Assembly (NCBI GenBank): GCA_031291055.1
Contig: JARLJU010000132.1
Coordinates: 103,427-154,917, forward strand
Length of the DNA: 51,491 nt
Direction: 5' to 3'
DNA from: Rudaea sp.
Lineage (GTDB): Bacteria; Pseudomonadota; Gammaproteobacteria; Xanthomonadales; Rhodanobacteraceae
Below the pieces are notes generated by a model. The model saw only the letters and a program-made list of their open reading frames with translations, made no database searches and was not told the origin of the DNA. The position numbers and the translations under genes were made by a program. This document shows positions 10,412 to 19,320 of the stretch, piece by piece. How positions within the stretch are numbered: the first letter of the stretch is position 1; each line of letters starts with the position of its first letter.

Positions 10412-11075
10412 CCGTATCGCCTCCCGTTTCGTCAAAGACTTGCGGTGTTCGCGAAACAACCAAGCGCGGGAAATTCTCCCGGCAGGCGCGGGAAGTGTAC
10501 TCAACGACCAAGGCAGGCGCGCGGCGCGCGTGGCATTGTGTCAACTATTGCAGCGCGTTGTAACGTTAATGACACGCGCCAGGATTGATATAGGAATAGG
10601 CCCGGGCCGGCCGGCAGCGCCATGGCCGGCGCAGGTTGTTCCAACTCTGGTTGCGTCGCGCGAATCCGTGCGCGCGCGCAGCGCCATTCAATCCGTATCC
10701 AACTCTTTGTTTCGTGTCGAAATCAGCGCCCGCCCCGCGGCCGTCCGCTGCCTCTGCCTTCGGTTCACGCGCAGGAATTTCGATTCCGTGACGCCTTTGG
10801 TACGCCTCTTGCGAGTTCGCGCCGGACTTCATCGAACGCATCCGCGTTTCGATTGTCTGCGGGGAATCACGATGCTCATTTGTACACAAGCGAATGAGTT
10901 CACTGCGACTGCCTGACGTCAGGGCAATCGCAAGAGTCGGGTATCCCCTCGGCGAAGCCAGGCTGGCCACGGCCCCGATCGTTGCGTTAGGTGCAAGCTC
11001 ACACGTCGTGCGACGCGCAATGAGTTGCCGTAGGTCCGAAAACCACGAGAAAGACTCTGATGTGGAGGGACACAG
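10412..11075. other. Non-coding region between the efflux operon and the porin gene
   Basis: 664 bases without a convincing gene, holding divergent regulatory DNA for the efflux operon (minus) and the porin (plus). Visible elements are an interrupted repeat GTGTCA...TGACAC at about 10539-10576, a CTCATT...AATGAG stem at 10875-10898, and a large near-palindrome centred on CCTGACGTCAGG (10912-10923). A GGAGG ribosome site lies just before the porin ATG. I could not settle on -35/-10 boxes for either gene. The porin leader could be long. Confidence 0.5.
10905..10931. promoter_or_regulatory. Extended imperfect palindrome upstream of the porin
   Basis: Arms GCGACTGCC-TGAC and GTCAGGGCAATCGC are complementary apart from one mismatch and one bulge. 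At the centre is the perfect 12-base palindrome CCTGACGTCAGG. It lies 145 bases upstream of the porin start. As DNA it could be an operator; as RNA it would form a strong hairpin in a long leader. No T-tract follows, so a terminator is unlikely. Confidence 0.45.
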
Positions 11076-12332
11076 ATGAAAACGCGTACCAACCTAGCAA
11101 TAGCTGTGGGCAGCATTCTCGCTGCCGTGTACATGACTCCGGCATTCGCAGGGATTGATTTCACCGCGGGCGATTGGAAGGTGGATATATCCGGCAACGT
11201 CAATGCGTTTTATGTGGGTGCGGACTGCGACAACGGTGCCAATACCGCGGTAGTCGGCGGCCTCGCCTGCACGGGAGACCGGGCCACCTCGGTGCGCAAC
11301 GGCTTGCTGCCGGCGGCTTTTGTATTCAGCGCCACGTCGCGGCAGGGTGATTACGATGTCGGCGTGACGATCGGCCTGTATCCCGGCATCAACAGTTCGG
11401 CCGCCGCGGGCGTCAACGGGGCCGGGTTGCCTCAGGCCCTGCAGACCCCCGGCATCGATGCACGCCAGGCGTTCTTCACGTTCGGCGACGCCAGCTGGGG
11501 CACGGTGAAGATGGGCCGCGACATCGGCATCTTCGGCAAGGATGCGATCTTGGACGACATGACCCTGCTCGGCGTCGGTTCCACCGGCGGCAATGCTGCA
11601 CCCGGCAATACCAGTCTCGGCCGGATCGGCATTGGATACATTTATACCGATTGGGAACCGCAGATCACCTATACCACGCCGAACTACAGTGGCTTCAGTG
11701 GATCGGTCGGTATTTTCCAGCCGCTCGACGCCGTCGGTTCGGCGAGCTACACCAGACATTCCTCGCCGCAGATACAAGCGGGTCTGAGCTACGACTGGGG
11801 CGATGCCAAGAATGACGACTTTACCGGCAAGGTCTGGGGCGGCGTCGTCAGCCAGAAAGCGCAGGCGACGGCCGCCGACATCGCCGCGAACGGATCCGGT
11901 GCGTCCACCAGTTTCACCGGCAGTGGTTTCGATGGCGGGATAAAACTGGACTATGCGGGCTTCGAGGGCGTGCTGTATGGATACTCGGGCAAGGGACTCG
12001 GAACGACGGGTCTGTTTATCCTGCCGACATCCGCGGACGGCCAGAAGCGCGATTCGGACGGTGGCTATGCCCAGCTCACCTACAAGATCGACAAGTTGAA
12101 AATCGGCGCGAGCTACGGTGAATCAAATCTCAAGCTGGCCTCGGACGAAAAGGCCGACCCGAGCGCGTCGGACTTGCTCAAGCGCAACGATTCCGGCGTG
12201 GTTGGCGTCTACTACAGCCTGACCAAGAACGTGACCCTAGTCGGCGAGTACATCGACACCAAGTCAAAAGCCTGGAACGGCAACTCGGCCAGTGACACGA
12301 CGTACGCGATCGGAGGCATTATTTTCTTCTGA
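11076..12332 (+). CDS. Outer-membrane porin
   Basis: 418 residues, a trimeric-type general porin that lets small solutes cross the outer membrane. The signal peptide (MKTRTNLAIAVGSILAAVYM) is cut after AFA at about residue 25. The mature protein starts with strand-like segments (VDISGNVNAFYVG) and has the alternating pattern of a 16-strand barrel. It has the porin landmark RQAFFTFGDASWGTVKMGRD and a C-terminal Phe (YAIGGIIFF), the usual signal for outer-membrane assembly. GGAGG lies 9 bases before the ATG. A strong terminator follows, so the gene is probably monocistronic. Confidence 0.93.
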   Translation: MKTRTNLAIAVGSILAAVYMTPAFAGIDFTAGDWKVDISGNVNAFYVGADCDNGANTAVVGGLACTGDRATSVRNGLLPAAFVFSATSRQGDYDVGVTIGLYPGINSSAAAGVNGAGLPQALQTPGIDARQAFFTFGDASWGTVKMGRDIGIFGKDAILDDMTLLGVGSTGGNAAPGNTSLGRIGIGYIYTDWEPQITYTTPNYSGFSGSVGIFQPLDAVGSASYTRHSSPQIQAGLSYDWGDAKNDDFTGKVWGGVVSQKAQATAADIAANGSGASTSFTGSGFDGGIKLDYAGFEGVLYGYSGKGLGTTGLFILPTSADGQKRDSDGGYAQLTYKIDKLKIGASYGESNLKLASDEKADPSASDLLKRNDSGVVGVYYSLTKNVTLVGEYIDTKSKAWNGNSASDTTYAIGGIIFF

Positions 12333-12371
12333 AGTGGTGCGCGACTTGCGGCTCATACCCAGTGGTCGAAT

Positions 12372-12403
12372 GGGCGGCGCTCCCGGTGCGCCGCCCTTTT
12401 TTT
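12372..12403 (+). terminator. Rho-independent terminator of the porin gene
   Basis: GGGCGGCGC, a 7-base loop (tcccggt) and GCGCCGCCC form a perfect 9-base GC stem followed directly by seven T residues. It lies 40 bases after the porin stop and isolates the porin from ntrB. Confidence 0.95.
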
Positions 12404-12480
12404 GGTCACTGTCAGCGCATGCAAAACGGGATGTCCTTGCCAGCGATTTCATGCCAGTCAAGCTGCGTTCGAGTCCGCGT

Positions 12481-12497
12481 TGCACTAAACTGGTGCA
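12481..12497. promoter_or_regulatory. NtrC-type binding site abutting the ntrB start codon
   Basis: TGCACTAAACTGGTGCA fits the enterobacterial NtrC (NRI) box TGCACYANNNTRGTGCA at every defined position. It ends on the base just before the ntrB ATG. A -10-like hexamer TAAACT (12486-12491) lies inside it, which would place a transcription start on the A of the ATG (leaderless message). Bound NtrC would then block this promoter, giving negative autoregulation. The match is seen in the sequence; the regulatory reading is inference. Confidence 0.75.
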
Positions 12498-13581
12498 ATG
12501 AAGGCCACCAAGGCAACGCACGAATCCGTGCTGCCAAGCGAAATGCTGATCGAACATCTGATTACGGCAGTCGCCCTGATCGACGCCGACCTGCGCTTTG
12601 TGCAGACGAATGCGGCGTTTTGCGAATTGTTCGATGTTGGTGCGTCCCGGCTTCGTGGATTGACCCTGGAGGCCTTTGGACCGGCGTCCGCCGTGCTGCT
12701 GCCGCTCGCCCAACGTGTCCGGGCGGAGCAGAACGCAGTCGCCCAGCGTGGACACCCGTTGACCGTGGCACCGGGGCGCAAGCTGCACGTGGATATCATC
12801 GCCAGCCCTGCGCCGGACGCCGGCATCCTGATCGAGATCCATCGCCTGACTCCTGAGCTGCCGGCTGCACCATCGCGTCTGTCCGAAAGCCTGCGCGGCC
12901 TTGCGCACGAGGTGAAAAATCCGCTTGCCGGCGTGCGCGGGGCGGCACAATTGCTCCTGCGTCGCGTCGTCGAGCCGGACCTGCGAAAACTGGCGGCGCT
13001 GATCATCGCCGAAGCCGATCGCCTGGCCGCGCTCACCGACCGGTTGCTGCATCCGGGCGGCAAGCCGCATCTGGGTGTGGTCCATCCGGCGGAGGTCAAC
13101 CTGCACGAAATCGCCGAGCACGCCCGCGCCTTGATTGCGGCCGAAGCAGCAGCACCCGACCTGAAACTGGATCGCGACTACGATCCGAGCCTGCCGAGCT
13201 TGCGCGGCGACGCCGATCGCCTGCTGCAATTGCTTTTGAACCTGATGCGCAACGCCGTGCAGGCCAAGGCAAAAAGTATAGTTGTGCGCACGCGCGCCGA
13301 GCATGCCGCAGTGATCGACAGTCAGCCCGTCCGTTTGGCGGCGCGCCTGGATGTGATCGACGACGGCATCGGCGTGCCGGAAAACCTGCACGACACGCTG
13401 TTCCTGCCTCTGGTTTCGGGACGCGCCGAGGGCACCGGACTCGGCCTGGCGCTGGCCCAGGAAATCGCGCACGAACACGGCGGCCAGATCGGCTGCAGCA
13501 GCCGTCCGGGGCTGACCACGTTCAGCCTGCTGCTGCCGCTGGAGCATGCGCATGCGGGCCAGGCCCATGCGGAGCAGGCGC

Positions 13582-13589
<8 letters not shown>
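12498..13589 (+). CDS. ntrB: Nitrogen-regulation sensor kinase/phosphatase NtrB (GlnL)
   Basis: 363 residues, the cytoplasmic two-component kinase that phosphorylates or dephosphorylates NtrC according to PII and nitrogen status. It has an N-terminal PAS domain (about 15-120; LITAVALIDADLRFVQTNAA), a phospho-acceptor H-box with His137 (LAHEVKNPLAGVRGAAQLL), an N-box (LLLNLMRNAVQAK), and G-boxes (VIDDGIGVPE, GTGLGLALAQEI). There are no membrane segments, as expected. The C-terminus has a His/Ala/Gln-rich tail. No Shine-Dalgarno is visible before the ATG because the NtrC box occupies that place. An in-frame ATG at 12543 is an alternative start also lacking a ribosome site. The gene overlaps ntrC by 8 bases. 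Confidence 0.95.
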
Positions 13590-14975
<1,386 letters not shown>

Positions 14976-14979
<4 letters not shown>

Positions 14980-15488
14980 ACGCACCGGCATCCGCGCTCG
15001 GCATTCGCGAAGCCACACAGGCCGATATCGACGTGCTGGTGCAATTCAACGCGGCGATGGCGCGCGAAACCGAGGCCAAGACGCTCGATCCGGCCGTGTT
15101 GAAAGCCGGCGTGGCCGCGGTCCTGGCGGAGCCACGGCGCGGTTTCTATCTGGTTGCCGAACAGGCTGGGGAAATCGCCGCTTGCCTGATGATCACTTAC
15201 GAGTGGAGCGATTGGCGCAACGGCGACTGGTGGTGGTTGCAAAGTGTCTACGTGCGGCCGGAACACCGCCGCGGCGGTGTGTTTCGTGCGCTGTATGCGC
15301 AGGTCGAACGCCGTGCAGCCACCAGTGCCGGCGTCGCCGGACTGCGTTTGTACGTGGAGCGCGACAACGCCAGCGCCCAGCAAACCTATGCGACGCTGGG
15401 CATGCACGAAACGCACTACCGCATGTACGAAAAAGCTGCGAGCGGCTGCTTGGGAGAACCCACGCCGAGCGGCGTACGACATGGATGA
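14976..15488 (+). CDS. GNAT-family N-acetyltransferase
   Basis: 170 residues of the GNAT fold, transferring an acetyl group from acetyl-CoA to an unknown amine. The acetyl-CoA binding motif A is visible as QSVYVRPEHRRGGVFRALY (about 89-107). Motif B with the Tyr/Asn features (YVERDNASAQQTYATLGM) follows. The start overlaps the ntrC stop as ATGA, so translation is coupled to ntrC. The last ~15 residues (GCLGEPTPSGVRHG) look unstructured and probably extend past the domain. The substrate is unknown; coupling to ntrBC may simply reflect gene packing. Confidence 0.85.
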
Positions 15489-15491
15489 AAA

Positions 15492-16400
15492 ATGAATCAA
15501 AGTATACACGGGCGCATTGATCGCTTCACGACCGATGCCCTGGGTCTGTATCTGCTGCCGGCATTGGCGGCGCTGTTGCCCTGGTCGCTGGGTTTCGCAT
15601 GGCTCAGGCGTTGCGCGCGCAGCGAGCGCCTGTACCGTGAGGCCGCGGATCCTGCCTGGGTTGCGGCGCGAGTGCATTTCCCGGGGAGCGACGAGAAATC
15701 GTGGAAATACCGGTTTCGCCTGCTGCGCCTGGTCGATCACGCCGACGTCTACCTGACCCTGCTGCGCGGCAGGCGCTGGCGCGCTCGCAATATCCTCGTA
15801 CGCGGTGCATGGCCGGATCCGGGTGCCTGCGTGTTGCTGACCTATCACTGGGGTACGGGAAACTGGATATGGCCGCTGCTGCGCGAGCGCGGATTCGACG
15901 CGTTTTTCCTTGCCCGGCGCGCGCAGGGAAGATCACTGGGCCTGACCCGCCTGTCGCACTGGTTCGGCCGCTTCCGTGGCTGGGCGTTGCGTCGCATCGG
16001 CAGCAATGGCGCCTTGTTCACGGGAGGCAGTTCCGGCGATGTCACCGCGGCCCTGCGCGCAGGCCATTGCGTGGTCGGCATGCTCGATCTGCCGGCCCAG
16101 CCGCAGCAGAGCGCCGCGCAGCTTGCGCTGCTCGATGGACAGGTACGTTTCCCGGTGGGCCTGGCGCGGCTGGGTGCCGAGGCGCCCGCGCAGATCGCGC
16201 TTTTCAGCTTCGGCCTGGATTTCCAGACGGGCCGCAGGGATCTATGCATCGAATCGATGCCGCAAAATCTGACCGCGGCGCAGGTGATGGAGCGTTATGC
16301 GGCGCATCTGGACGAGCGCCTGCGCGCGGCTCCCGAGGCCTGGCAGATCTGGCGCGAGGCGCCGTCGATGTTCGTGCCGATTCAAACTGATTCAAATTGA
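15492..16400 (+). CDS. LpxL/HtrB-like acyltransferase (lysophospholipid acyltransferase superfamily)
   Basis: 302 residues, starting three bases after the GNAT gene. It resembles lipid-A lauroyl/myristoyl acyltransferases: a membrane-associated N-terminus (LLPALAALLPWSLGFAWLRR), then LLTYHWGTGNWIWPLL holding His119, then a GSNGALFTGGSSGDVTAALR segment and a D/P-containing block (MLDLPAQPQQS) that corresponds to the LPLAT phosphate-binding part. In classical family members the catalytic motif is HX4D or HX4E; here the fifth residue after His119 is Asn124. The protein may therefore acylate another substrate or belong to a variant subfamily. No lipid-A gene lies nearby. Confidence 0.72.
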   Translation: MNQSIHGRIDRFTTDALGLYLLPALAALLPWSLGFAWLRRCARSERLYREAADPAWVAARVHFPGSDEKSWKYRFRLLRLVDHADVYLTLLRGRRWRARNILVRGAWPDPGACVLLTYHWGTGNWIWPLLRERGFDAFFLARRAQGRSLGLTRLSHWFGRFRGWALRRIGSNGALFTGGSSGDVTAALRAGHCVVGMLDLPAQPQQSAAQLALLDGQVRFPVGLARLGAEAPAQIALFSFGLDFQTGRRDLCIESMPQNLTAAQVMERYAAHLDERLRAAPEAWQIWREAPSMFVPIQTDSN

Positions 16401-16410
16401 GTGCGCGCGC

Positions 16411-16440
16411 TGTCAAGATCGAAAACACAAGGCATACAAT
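16411..16440 (+). promoter_or_regulatory. Possible sigma-70 promoter for fadI
   Basis: TACAAT (16435-16440) is a good -10 box. The best partner is TGTCAA (16411-16416) with an 18-base spacer, a poor -35. It would give a leader of about 64 bases before the fadI GTG. No FadR-like operator is recognised. Confidence 0.3.
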
Positions 16441-16510
16441 ACATGTCAGATAACCGGCGGCGCGCAGCGACAGCACCGCTCCCGATTCCAAGTTTGCCAA
16501 GGACGCCCTC

Positions 16511-17794
16511 GTGACCCCGACAAATCGCGTTGCCATCATCGGCGGAGTGCGCATTCCGTTCTGCCGCAACAATACAGCGTATGCCGACGTGGGCAATTTC
16601 GGCATGGCGGTGAAGACGCTCGGCGCCCTGGTCGAACGTTTCGGCCTGCACGGCGTTGAACTCGGCGAAGTGGCTTTCGGTGCCGTGATCAAGCACGCTT
16701 CGGACTGGAATCTGGCGCGCGAGGCGACGCTGTCCTCGGGCCTGTCGCCGCTCACGCCCGGCATCACCACGGCACGTGCCTGCGGCACCTCGCTGGACAA
16801 CGCCATCATCATTGCCAACAAGATTTCCGCGGGCCAGATCGAGGCGGGCATAGCCGGCGGTGCCGACACCACCAGTGATGTTCCGATCGTCTACAGCCGT
16901 GCGCTGCAGCAGCGGCTGTTGTCGATGAATCGCGCAAAGACCCCGCTGGACAAGTTCAAGGCCGCCGTGCGCGGATTTTCCTTCGCCGAATTGAAGCCGA
17001 GCTTCCCCGGCGTGGCCGAGCCGCGCACCGGGATGTCGATGGGCGATCACTGCGAGCTGATGGCGAAGGAATGGAAAATCTCGCGTGAGGACCAGGACAA
17101 GCTCGCGCTGTCCAGCCATCTGAAAGCGGCCGCTGCCTACGAGCGCGGATTCTTCAAGGATCTGGTCGTGCCGTTCCGTGGCCTGGAGCGCGATGGATTC
17201 CTGCGTCCGGACTCGACGCTGGAAAAGCTGGCGACGCTCAAACCCGCGTTCGACAAGACTTCCGGCCAGGGCACGCTCACCGCTGGCAACTCCACCGGGC
17301 TGTCCGACGGTGCCTCGGCAGTGCTGCTGGCGAACGAGGACTGGGCCAGCGCGCGCGGTCTGAAGGCACAGGCATGGCTGACGCACGCCAACGTTGCCGC
17401 AGTGGATTTCGTCCACGGCGAAGGTCTGCTGATGGCGCCGACGATTGCGATCCCGCGCATGCTCGATGCCGCCGGGCTGACCCTGCAGGATTTCGATTTC
17501 TACGAGATTCACGAGGCTTTTGCCGCACAGGTGCTGTGCACGCTGCGGGCCTGGGAAAGCGCGGACTATTGCAAGAACCGGCTCGGCCGCGACAAACCGG
17601 TGGGCAGCATCGACCCGGCAAAACTCAACGTCAACGGCTCGAGCCTGGCGCTGGGCCATCCATTCGCTGCGACCGGCACGCGCATCGTCGCCACGCTGGC
17701 GAAACTGCTGGAGGAAAGAGGATCCGGACGCGGCCTGATCTCGATCTGCACGGCCGGCGGCATGGGCGTCACCGCTATCGTCGAGCGGCCGTAG
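16511..17794 (+). CDS. fadI: Acetyl-CoA C-acyltransferase (3-ketoacyl-CoA thiolase, FadI type)
   Basis: 427 residues, a thiolase that splits 3-ketoacyl-CoA into acetyl-CoA and a shortened acyl-CoA in fatty-acid beta-oxidation (or condenses acetyl-CoA in reverse). The nucleophile Cys91 is in TTARACGTSLDNA. The catalytic His residues are in HEAFAAQ and GHPFAATGTR, and the second active-site Cys is in CTAGGMG. The length is nearer the ~430-residue FadI group than the ~390-residue FadA group. It starts with GTG preceded by AAGGA. The partner hydratase/dehydrogenase (fadJ) is not adjacent. It converges with the methyltransferase gene 24 bases downstream. Confidence 0.9.
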   Translation: MTPTNRVAIIGGVRIPFCRNNTAYADVGNFGMAVKTLGALVERFGLHGVELGEVAFGAVIKHASDWNLAREATLSSGLSPLTPGITTARACGTSLDNAIIIANKISAGQIEAGIAGGADTTSDVPIVYSRALQQRLLSMNRAKTPLDKFKAAVRGFSFAELKPSFPGVAEPRTGMSMGDHCELMAKEWKISREDQDKLALSSHLKAAAAYERGFFKDLVVPFRGLERDGFLRPDSTLEKLATLKPAFDKTSGQGTLTAGNSTGLSDGASAVLLANEDWASARGLKAQAWLTHANVAAVDFVHGEGLLMAPTIAIPRMLDAAGLTLQDFDFYEIHEAFAAQVLCTLRAWESADYCKNRLGRDKPVGSIDPAKLNVNGSSLALGHPFAATGTRIVATLAKLLEERGSGRGLISICTAGGMGVTAIVERP

Positions 17795-17818
17795 CCAGGG
17801 ATTTGCAGCGACGCTGCT

Positions 17819-18580
17819 TCAAAGATCGATTGAACGTGCGGCGACTGCGGCGTAGATATTGCCGTTGCCGCCGTAGCGATGATGCATTTTCCACAATGCG
17901 ATGCGGTCGCCTGCGCTGGCCGGCAGGTGTTGCGGAAACATCTCCCAGCCGCGACTCTCGGCCACCGTGATCAGGCCGGACGCAGCGAGCGCATCCTGCA
18001 GCAGACCCAGCGGCAGCGGGCCTTCGTCGGGATCCTCGGAGTGCGCGCTGTAGCCGCGGCCGCGCATCACCGAGGCTGCATTCCAATGCGCGATTTCCGC
18101 CGGCACGGTATCGGCGGACACGTCGATGGGTTCGGCAAAAAGAAAGACGCCGTCAGGCGCCAGACGCTGGCTCAGTGCGGCCAGTGCATCCGGGATGCCG
18201 GCGTGCGGAAAATGGTGCAGGCAGCCCACGCAGGCGATCAGGTCGTAATGCTGATCATCGCGTCGCAGGAATTCCATCAGGTCGGATTGTTGCAGGCGAA
18301 CTCCCGGCAAACCCGCCGCATCGAGGTTTGCGCGCGCCCGCTCCAGCATCTGCGGACTATGGTCGATACCGGTCGCTGCTTCGAACAGGCGTCCATAGCG
18401 CAGCAGCATTTGCCCGGTGCCGCAGCCGACATCGAGCATCCGCGACCCGCGCACGATCAACGGGTCGAGTGTGCCAAACAGCAGTTGATTGGCAAACGTC
18501 CGCGGCTGCGTAATGACCGCGTCGTATTCATGCGCGATGGCGGCGTGGTAGCGGATATCCTTGGAAAAATGTTCGTCCAT
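17819..18580 (-). CDS. SAM-dependent class I methyltransferase
   Basis: 253 residues with a Rossmann methyltransferase core. Motif I is MLDVGCGTGQMLLRYG (about 48-63), the acidic residue of motif II is in GIDHSPQMLERA, and post-motif IACVGCLHHFPHAG resembles the active-site region of ubiquinone or small-molecule methyltransferases. The start MDEHFSKD at 18580 was preferred to longer in-frame options, which would overlap the upstream DUF1232 gene. It follows that gene by 17 bases and is probably co-transcribed with it. The substrate is unknown. Confidence 0.82.
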   Translation of the reverse strand: MDEHFSKDIRYHAAIAHEYDAVITQPRTFANQLLFGTLDPLIVRGSRMLDVGCGTGQMLLRYGRLFEAATGIDHSPQMLERARANLDAAGLPGVRLQQSDLMEFLRRDDQHYDLIACVGCLHHFPHAGIPDALAALSQRLAPDGVFLFAEPIDVSADTVPAEIAHWNAASVMRGRGYSAHSEDPDEGPLPLGLLQDALAASGLITVAESRGWEMFPQHLPASAGDRIALWKMHHRYGGNGNIYAAVAARSIDL

Positions 18581-18597
18581 GTGCGCGCCGCACGGCT

Positions 18598-19161
18598 TCA
18601 GGAAAACTTGAATTGCGGTGTCCAGTTGCCGCTCGGCGCGTAGGAACCGCGGCGCTGGCGCATGCGCGCCTGCAGTTCGGCGCGGCGGCCTTCCAGCCAT
18701 TCTTCGCGACCGAGCGTGCCGGCATCGGCGCCGCGGCTCGAGGCCTCGTCGCTGCGGTACGCGCAGAAATCAGCGTAGGCCTCGATCTCCGGCTGCAGCA
18801 GCCGCTCGACGACTTCGATCATGATCGCGTCATCGAGGAAGCCGAGCACCGGAATATTGTCCGGAATCAGGTCTTCCGGGTCGGCGAAATAGGTCAGTGC
18901 CGCGACCACGCGGCTGCGATCATCCGCGGCCAGGGCCCAGCCCTCGTCGGCGGCCATGGCGACCAGGTTTTCCACCGAGGCCAGGCGCGAGCGCACGAAT
19001 TGCGGCATGTTCTGGCCTTGCGACTGCGCGAATGTCTTGCTGGCCTCGTCGAGGATCTGCTGCGCCGTCTTGCCGGCGGCGCGCTTTTCCGCGCGTTCCA
19101 TCGCCTGCATGAAGAAGGGCAGATCTTCGTCGGTGATTTCGATCGTGAACTCAAGGGCCAT
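18598..19161 (-). CDS. DUF1232 (YkvA-like) protein
   Basis: 187 residues. The DUF1232 signature is clear near residues 103-135 (ALTYFADPEDLIPDNIPVLG, followed by FLDDAIMIEVVERLL). The N-terminal half is helical and rich in Glu, Lys and Ala. The charged C-terminus (EEWLEGRRAELQARMRQRRG) may bind membrane or nucleic acid. The start MALEFTIEITDED at 19161 was chosen because the upstream extension is not protein-like. No enzymatic function is established for the family. It is the first gene of a two-gene unit with the methyltransferase. Confidence 0.8.
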   Translation of the reverse strand: MALEFTIEITDEDLPFFMQAMERAEKRAAGKTAQQILDEASKTFAQSQGQNMPQFVRSRLASVENLVAMAADEGWALAADDRSRVVAALTYFADPEDLIPDNIPVLGFLDDAIMIEVVERLLQPEIEAYADFCAYRSDEASSRGADAGTLGREEWLEGRRAELQARMRQRRGSYAPSGNWTPQFKFS

Positions 19162-19320
19162 GACGCAATTCGCTATGCAGGGGGTCAGTCCGTTCAGACT
19201 ATCCAGCCTCGGCGCGCGCGTCAATTGCGCTGACGCGGCATCCTGGGCCGGTGAGCGCAAAGCGTGGTGCTTTCGGACTCGCAGCCACAGCCGTCGCTCT
19301 CAGCGCTCTTTCCCGATTGC

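Noticed and set aside
12436..12470. Possible sigma-54 promoter on the minus strand near the NtrC box (TGGCATGAAATCGCTG).
   Set aside because: The GG-GC distance is 9 bases instead of 10, and it would point into the 3' end of the porin gene.
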